Assembly: GCF_003369915.1 (NCBI RefSeq)
Contig: NW_022881614.1
Location: 24,840,336-24,904,335, forward strand
Source: Drosophila miranda
Taxonomy: Eukaryota > Arthropoda > Insecta > Diptera > Drosophilidae
Reading direction: 5' to 3'
Length of the DNA: 64,000 nt
Made by a program: the position numbers and the translations under genes. The notes beneath the pieces are model-generated. The model was not told where the DNA came from. It did not search any database and worked only from the letters and a program-made list of their open reading frames with translations. Position 1 is the stretch's first letter. Each line of letters begins with the position of its first letter. Positions 58,891-64,000 of this stretch are shown in pieces.

Positions 58891-61800
58891 ACATTTGTAT
58901 CGAATTATTGTTTGAGGTGACTTACTTATTATAAGAAAACTTGGACGGCTTGAATTGTTTTGCTTGGTATTTTATTATTTGAGTTTAACTACACTTGAAG
59001 AAATCGAAATGACTTGGAGTTCTCGCCGAGTTCACGGCAGCACTGAAACACAGTGCCGTACCGAACGTCAAACCAGCTAACGGCGAGAGAGGAAGAGAGC
59101 ACGTACAGCAGTATGTAGGTCGGTGGTCTAGGGAAAGAGGGCGTGTCAAAGTGGGACGATAAGACACGATAGTAATTCTACAATGGAAATCACTTTAACA
59201 TCCATCTTAAAGCCCTTACGCTTATTTCCAGCCGTACATAATGTACATATGTCTATGTCTGTGCTGATTTTGTAGGGCAGCAAAGAAGTCTGGCCACAGT
59301 TGCACATCAAAATGTCCTAGAGTCTACAGCACCTCGCAAACGATGTTTTACGGGTTTCGTCATAGCAAGTTGGCAGTCTCGTTCATGACGTCGTTGCCCC
59401 ACTGGATGGTCGTACGGGGTAATGGTAAGGGGGTTTTTTAAATTGACCAGGGATCTTCGTTGGTTGACGAGTGAACCCCGCACCGTTTTGATAACAGCGC
59501 AAAGAAGAAGCAAACGTAAAATAATGGCAAAGGTAGCGCCGCGTTTTTACAAACAGATGCGCTTGAGTGTGTGCGAGTGGGAGGGTAAAATGTGAGAATA
59601 GTCTGCGAGAACGGGACGACCGTATGATTTGGTGCTTGAAATGTAGGGGGGAGCGTAAATTAAATAAATATATTTAGTATTTCTTTTAGTTCCGAATTCA
59701 AAGATTATTAAACACTAAATACCAATTACCGGGGCAAAAATTAAAAAGTATACAAACATACATACATAGCTTTGTTTGTAAAACTAGGCGTCATAATAGA
59801 AAAGCGGGAGGGGTGGGGTGGGGTTGGGTTGGGCTGGTGTTATGAAAATAATGTCTGCCGAATCCAAAATTTAACGTTACGACTTGGAATCTAGGGTTTT
59901 TAATGCAGTTAGGACCATGATGCAATTATACAAGGTGGTCTCGTCGGGAGCCGAAGTTCGTTCGTGTTGTCCCTTATCGTCAGTGCATGCTTGCTTGTTG
60001 ATGATGAAGGTTGTTCACGGACGAATTTTTTGATATATTCTTAGCCCTTATGTCCCGACAACAACAAAATTATAAAAAGCATATAAAAAAAATACCACAG
60101 AATTAGAATTAATCTTTATATATTATGTAAAAGAACATTTTAATATAACTAAAAATGTTGAAGAAAAATTATTAATGGCTGCATAAAATTTAAATATTAA
60201 TATATCAGTAAACTCATTTTATTTTAAAATTTTAAAACCCACGGGCCTGTTAAGGGTTAATCAACATCAACATATACCGTCTCACTCACACTCCCTATAC
60301 TATGTGCCCTTCACTCGCACTTATTGCTAGCATACCTTAAGGAACTAACTTTTGCCGACGAGACCACCTTGTATAATTGCATCATGGTTAGGACCATGTC
60401 AGGATACCGGTTTAGAATAGAGTTGAAGAGTGAGAGAGTGAGCGAGGTGGAATGAGAGCGAGAGAGTATGGTGAAGAGAGTACGATAGAATAAGAGAATA
60501 CATATATACATATATGCAGCTATATGTATGTATGTATGCATGTACATATAATTGAATAAAGTTCGCGTAGCGCCGAACACAAAACGACAAAACTGTTGTT
60601 AGAACGAACCGAAAGATACAGCAGCAGAGTGGAAAAGCAACAGCCCAGACCAACGAAAAAACAAATTGTGGCGAGGATAGCCATATTTTCTTGTGGAATC
60701 TTGTAACTCTAACTCTATGGTCCTACCAGGGGAGTTGGATGCGTATGATCCCATTCCTATTCCCTAACAATATGAGAATATCCCGTTCTCCGCGAATAGT
60801 ATTTGATTTACTCATAAGTGTTTGCACAAGCAAACAGATACTAACATACATAGATAAATGCATCTTTGCATCTTTGCATAAAACGAAAAAAGCCAAACTG
60901 GACAATTGGCTTTAAAAATCGGAATTTCATCTATGGCTCGGTCTGGACCCGCTTGGGCGTTATGTTCATTATATCTGTTTCGCTCACACTCAAGATTACG
61001 CCCGCTTAAGCAATTGTGTGTGTGAGAGCTCGTGTGTATATCAGAATGTCTGTGTGTGTGTGTGCAATTTTGCAACGCGTTCACATTCTTTTTAGGTTAC
61101 GTATCGATTTTGGTACAAAGTGAGGTTAGGTTGAAAAATATCTACGTTCCCGAAAATTCTAGAGATCTGAGGACATGCATGTAATCTTCATAGCATTCTT
61201 TATAAAGATCTAAGATAACATTGCCAAAGCGCGAAAAATAAAACTCAACCAAACTAGCTTCAGCCAAAAGTAAAAGCAAAAGGGGCACATTTTTATTCAT
61301 CTATTAAACATATTAATGTTTGCATGGTTGCCAGGTCTGCAACTCTGGTTGTGATATATTAAATATAATGGAAAATCATATACGTTTATATGTAAATATA
61401 TAATTGTGACCATATTGTGGAGCAGGGTTGTCGACTGCAATAGGTCAGACAGCTCAACAGATATATATGTGCTTATGGCTATTGTTAAGCTGTTGGGAAC
61501 AGGTGCTTATGCCAAGGGCACATGTCGATTTTTCAACATAATCGTTCGAAAAGATAGATCTGATTTGATACTATATACATATCAACATATCCAAAACGAA
61601 ACTGCCTGACAACTCTGAAACACACAAACAAATGATTTGGGAATGGTGACGACAAACGAAACCAATCCAAATTGGATCACACAAAGTGTAATTCCAATAA
61701 ACCAGCAAATTAGTAGCTTATATTCTAGAGCCAACACTGGTACACAAGTTAAAACAACTTTAAAATATAATAGTCTCAAGAAAAATAAGCACTTACCTTC

Positions 61801-62375
61801 TTATACACGATCAACGTGTTTATTAACTGGATTATAGTTGTTATAAGGCAAATTTTACGATGACCCAAGCTTTCTCAGGCTGATATTCAATATTTTAAGT
61901 CTCGTTAACAGTTTTTTTTAACAGATTTGTTTACAAATCCGCAAGGAGAATCCGCGTCCCGATAGCCGATGCCGCTTCTCGCTGGAACAGTGACCAAATC
62001 GGAGTAGCAACAACAAAAGAGGAGGAAAAGAACCAGTTCAACCATTACTAGCTCAAAAGTACGTCTAGGGGTGGAAAAGTACCAACAAAAGAAACCATTT
62101 TTACTAAGCGAAGTAATAGACAATGCAAGAAACTCAATTCTGATCAATCAATGAGGAAAGTACGACGAACATGTTTTTTTTTTTGAGCTATGAATGTTGA
62201 CTTTATATAACATTAATAAAACGAATCAGTATTTAAAATTGATAGTTCACTCGGCTCGCGTAGACACCAACCACTGCTACCACCCCTGAAGCTATGGTAT
62301 GAAACAAGTTCCGGTTCGTTCGCATGAAAACATAAACATCTGTTTGTAGGTTATTTTGTTTTATAATAAATGCCA
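58891..62375. repeat. Segmental duplication, copy 2 of the windei/TMEM223 intergenic region
   Basis: Same orientation as 38189-41607 and nearly identical over 3.4 kb. The left junction sits inside retrotransposon pol. On the right, homology breaks exactly at the 5' end of a LINE (62376), so the duplication may continue beyond the LINE outside the window. It contains the P-like MITE and the same candidate splice donors (GTAAGT on the minus strand at about 58921 and 61791). No windei coding exon accompanies it on the left. Confidence 0.92.
59916..60386 (+). mobile_element. P-element-like MITE, copy 2 (471 bp)
   Basis: Same 32-bp terminal inverted repeats (59916-59947 and 60355-60386) and the same GTTAGGAC flanks (59908-59915 and 60387-60394) as copy 1. 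It therefore predates the duplication and is not an independent insertion. Confidence 0.9.
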
Positions 62376-64000
62376 CACTTCCTTTTCATCAGCGAGCGAG
62401 ACCGGTCGTGTTTTTTCTTAACAGTCTGAAAAGTGACTTTTTCCAAGCAACAAAGGCTTAATTAAAAGTGATTGTAAAAATTGGATCATTGTTTATTTCA
62501 TACAAATCTTCATCAATATATAAATTATTCCTCTTTTCATTTCCCAAAGGAGAGGTAAGTCTTTGGCAATCTGGTTAAACCAGCAAGTATGGCGGACGCC
62601 GGTCACTCGGTGTCTGCCAAATTGAAACCCCCTGATCAGGTGGCAAAAAGCGTCAAAATTCAAACCCAAAAAACAATAGCAAAAAACTTCAGTGCTTTGT
62701 GTTCAGGTGTGAAAGAGGACATATTCGACAGCTTGACTAACGAAAAGTACCCAGTAAAAAAGATGCGCAAGGAACAAAAAAGCGACAACACCAATACAGA
62801 CATAAATAACAAAATGCTGATAGACGATGACAGTAACAAAATGGTGGAGGCTTCTGACGGTGTGACCGTTCAAAATTCTCACACAAATGCCATAAATGGT
62901 TTTACTGGAAATACTGAAATGAATAAAAATACTAATCCGATTATAAACCCATCAAATGTAGGTATCGAAAGAGAAACAGTGTTGTATAGTGAGTGCCACA
63001 TCGGTGATGCGGCTGTACTAGTATCGACTAAGAACAGTACCATCTTCGAAAACAAAAACACCAAAAATGGCTTATTCTTTTTTGAAAAAAATAAGACACC
63101 TTAAAATCAAAGGAATTAAAGAAATCGTAGCTCTTGCGCCTACACTATACAAGATTTATTTTAAGGTTTTCAGCGAAGCAAATGATTTAGTTTTAAATGA
63201 GGAGTTAAAAAAAAATTAATTTAGTGGTATTTATACCAAAAGACTATGTGGAATCCTATGGAGTAATTAAAGGGGTGCCCCTCGGTTTTTCTGAGAATGA
63301 AATTATTGATAATATTACTTCTAACATAAAAATTAAGTCAATTGAAAGATTAGCAAGAAGGCAGAAAATTTCAACCGATGACAACAACGAAACATTCAAG
63401 CTCATACCATTAGAAACAGTCAAAATTGGTTTTGAGGGTTCAGACATCCCAGAAAAGGTATCTCTTTTTGGGATATGTGGGATGAAAGTAAGCATATATG
63501 TTCCCAGAGTAAGGCAATGTTATAATTGTGGCAGACTTGGTCACACTTCGACCAGATGCAAATCAGCTAGGAGGTGCTATAAATGCGGAGTCAAGGAGTG
63601 CAATGGGTCGTGCACTGGTCTCAAGTGTATCCTTTGCAATGGGAAAAATCACTCAGCTAGGGACAGACTGATGTGCCCAGTATGGGAAAAGGAGATGGAC
63701 ATTAACAAAATAATCACAATCAAAAAAATCGCGCGTAAGGAAGTGCTTAGCACTTACTCAATCCATCAAAATTTTTCGCTGTTAGATAATTATGAAAAAA
63801 ACTATCCAAAACTAGACATAAATGAGGAAAATGTTCAAAACAAAAACGTTAAAGCAAATGAAGTTTTAAAAAAACACAGTTATGCGAGCAGGTTAGTGCA
63901 GAGACCTTTGGTTCCTGCACAAAAACCCCACTATCACTTAGAATCATATACCAGCGATTCTAGTAATCACGTACCATTTTATGAAAACAAAGAACTAAAA
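62376..64000 (+). mobile_element. I-clade LINE, 5' part
   Basis: The element starts at 62376-62377 (CACTTCC). If the A at 62377 is +1, GGTCGTG lies at +28 to +34 (62404-62410), the position and sequence type of the DPE used by I/jockey internal promoters. A ~210-base 5' UTR leads to ORF1. ORF2 (endonuclease/RT) lies outside the window. Confidence 0.83.
62589..64000 (+). pseudogene. LINE ORF1 (Gag-like, zinc-knuckle), two homopolymer frameshifts
   Basis: ATG at 62589 (MADAGHSVSAKLKPPDQVAK). The N-terminus is K/N/D-rich. The frame ends at 63104 after a run of seven A; coding resumes in another frame (IRHLKIKGIKEIVALAPTLY) until a run of nine A near 63212, then in a third (LVVFIPKDYVESYGVIKGVP). 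The last part has three cysteine knuckles typical of I-clade ORF1: CYNCGRLGHTSTRC, CYKCGVKECNGSC and CILCNGKNHSARDRLMC. It stays open to the window end. ORF1p binds element RNA as the nucleocapsid-like component. Both lesions are in poly-A, so they could be sequencing artefacts. Confidence 0.83.

Overview
The window looks like Drosophila nuclear DNA. It has 59-66 bp introns with GTAAGT-type donors, host genes best matched to fly orthologues (windei, Nop10, mms4 and TMEM170/TMEM223-family genes), and many copies of an INE-1/DINE-1-type (Helentron-derived) repeat. The repeat variant and P-related terminal repeats suggest an obscura-group species, but that is inference. From memory the host genes sit on Muller element C. 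The repeats resemble the ISY/ISX elements of Drosophila miranda, so a neo-sex-chromosome origin is worth testing.

Layout. 1-6380: the 5' part of a minus-strand errantivirus-like (17.6/297-type) provirus with 5' LTR, tRNA-Ser primer site, gag, pol and the start of env; it is heavily mutated and split by a DINE. 6381-33246: long non-coding DNA with no convincing host exon, carrying one complete short-LTR Ty3/gypsy element (7944-12868, 4-bp target duplication) and DINE copies 2-8, some nested or tandemly duplicated. 33247-46632: the host gene block. It holds windei (minus, four coding exons, intact), a TMEM223-like gene (plus), Nop10 (minus), mms4 (plus, broken by several indels), a TMEM170-family gene (minus), and one coding exon of an unidentified plus-strand gene. 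46633-49397: a diverged tandem repeat and two DINE copies. 49398-58890: a mosaic of truncated elements: a gypsy 3' half with LTR, a LOA-clade LINE 3' end, and an Osvaldo/Ulysses-like element with a tRNA-Lys-type primer site. 58891-62375: a nearly identical second copy of the windei/TMEM223 intergenic region (38189-41607). 62376-64000: the 5' end of an I-clade LINE with an internal DPE-type promoter.

The host genes are unrelated housekeeping and chromatin functions: a SETDB1/Eggless cofactor, an H/ACA snoRNP protein, a Mus81 partner and two small membrane proteins. They are packed compactly, in contrast with the repeat-rich flanks. The main points are the recent 3.4-kb duplication that carries a P-element-like MITE with a shared target-site duplication; the decay of mms4 beside intact windei; the DINE array with two subfamilies, one member of which has a 10-bp deletion that tightens a GA-rich motif; and the Osvaldo-like LTR with three sets of internal tandem repeats. 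Several reading-frame lesions sit at A/T homopolymers, so assembly error must be excluded before decay is inferred.
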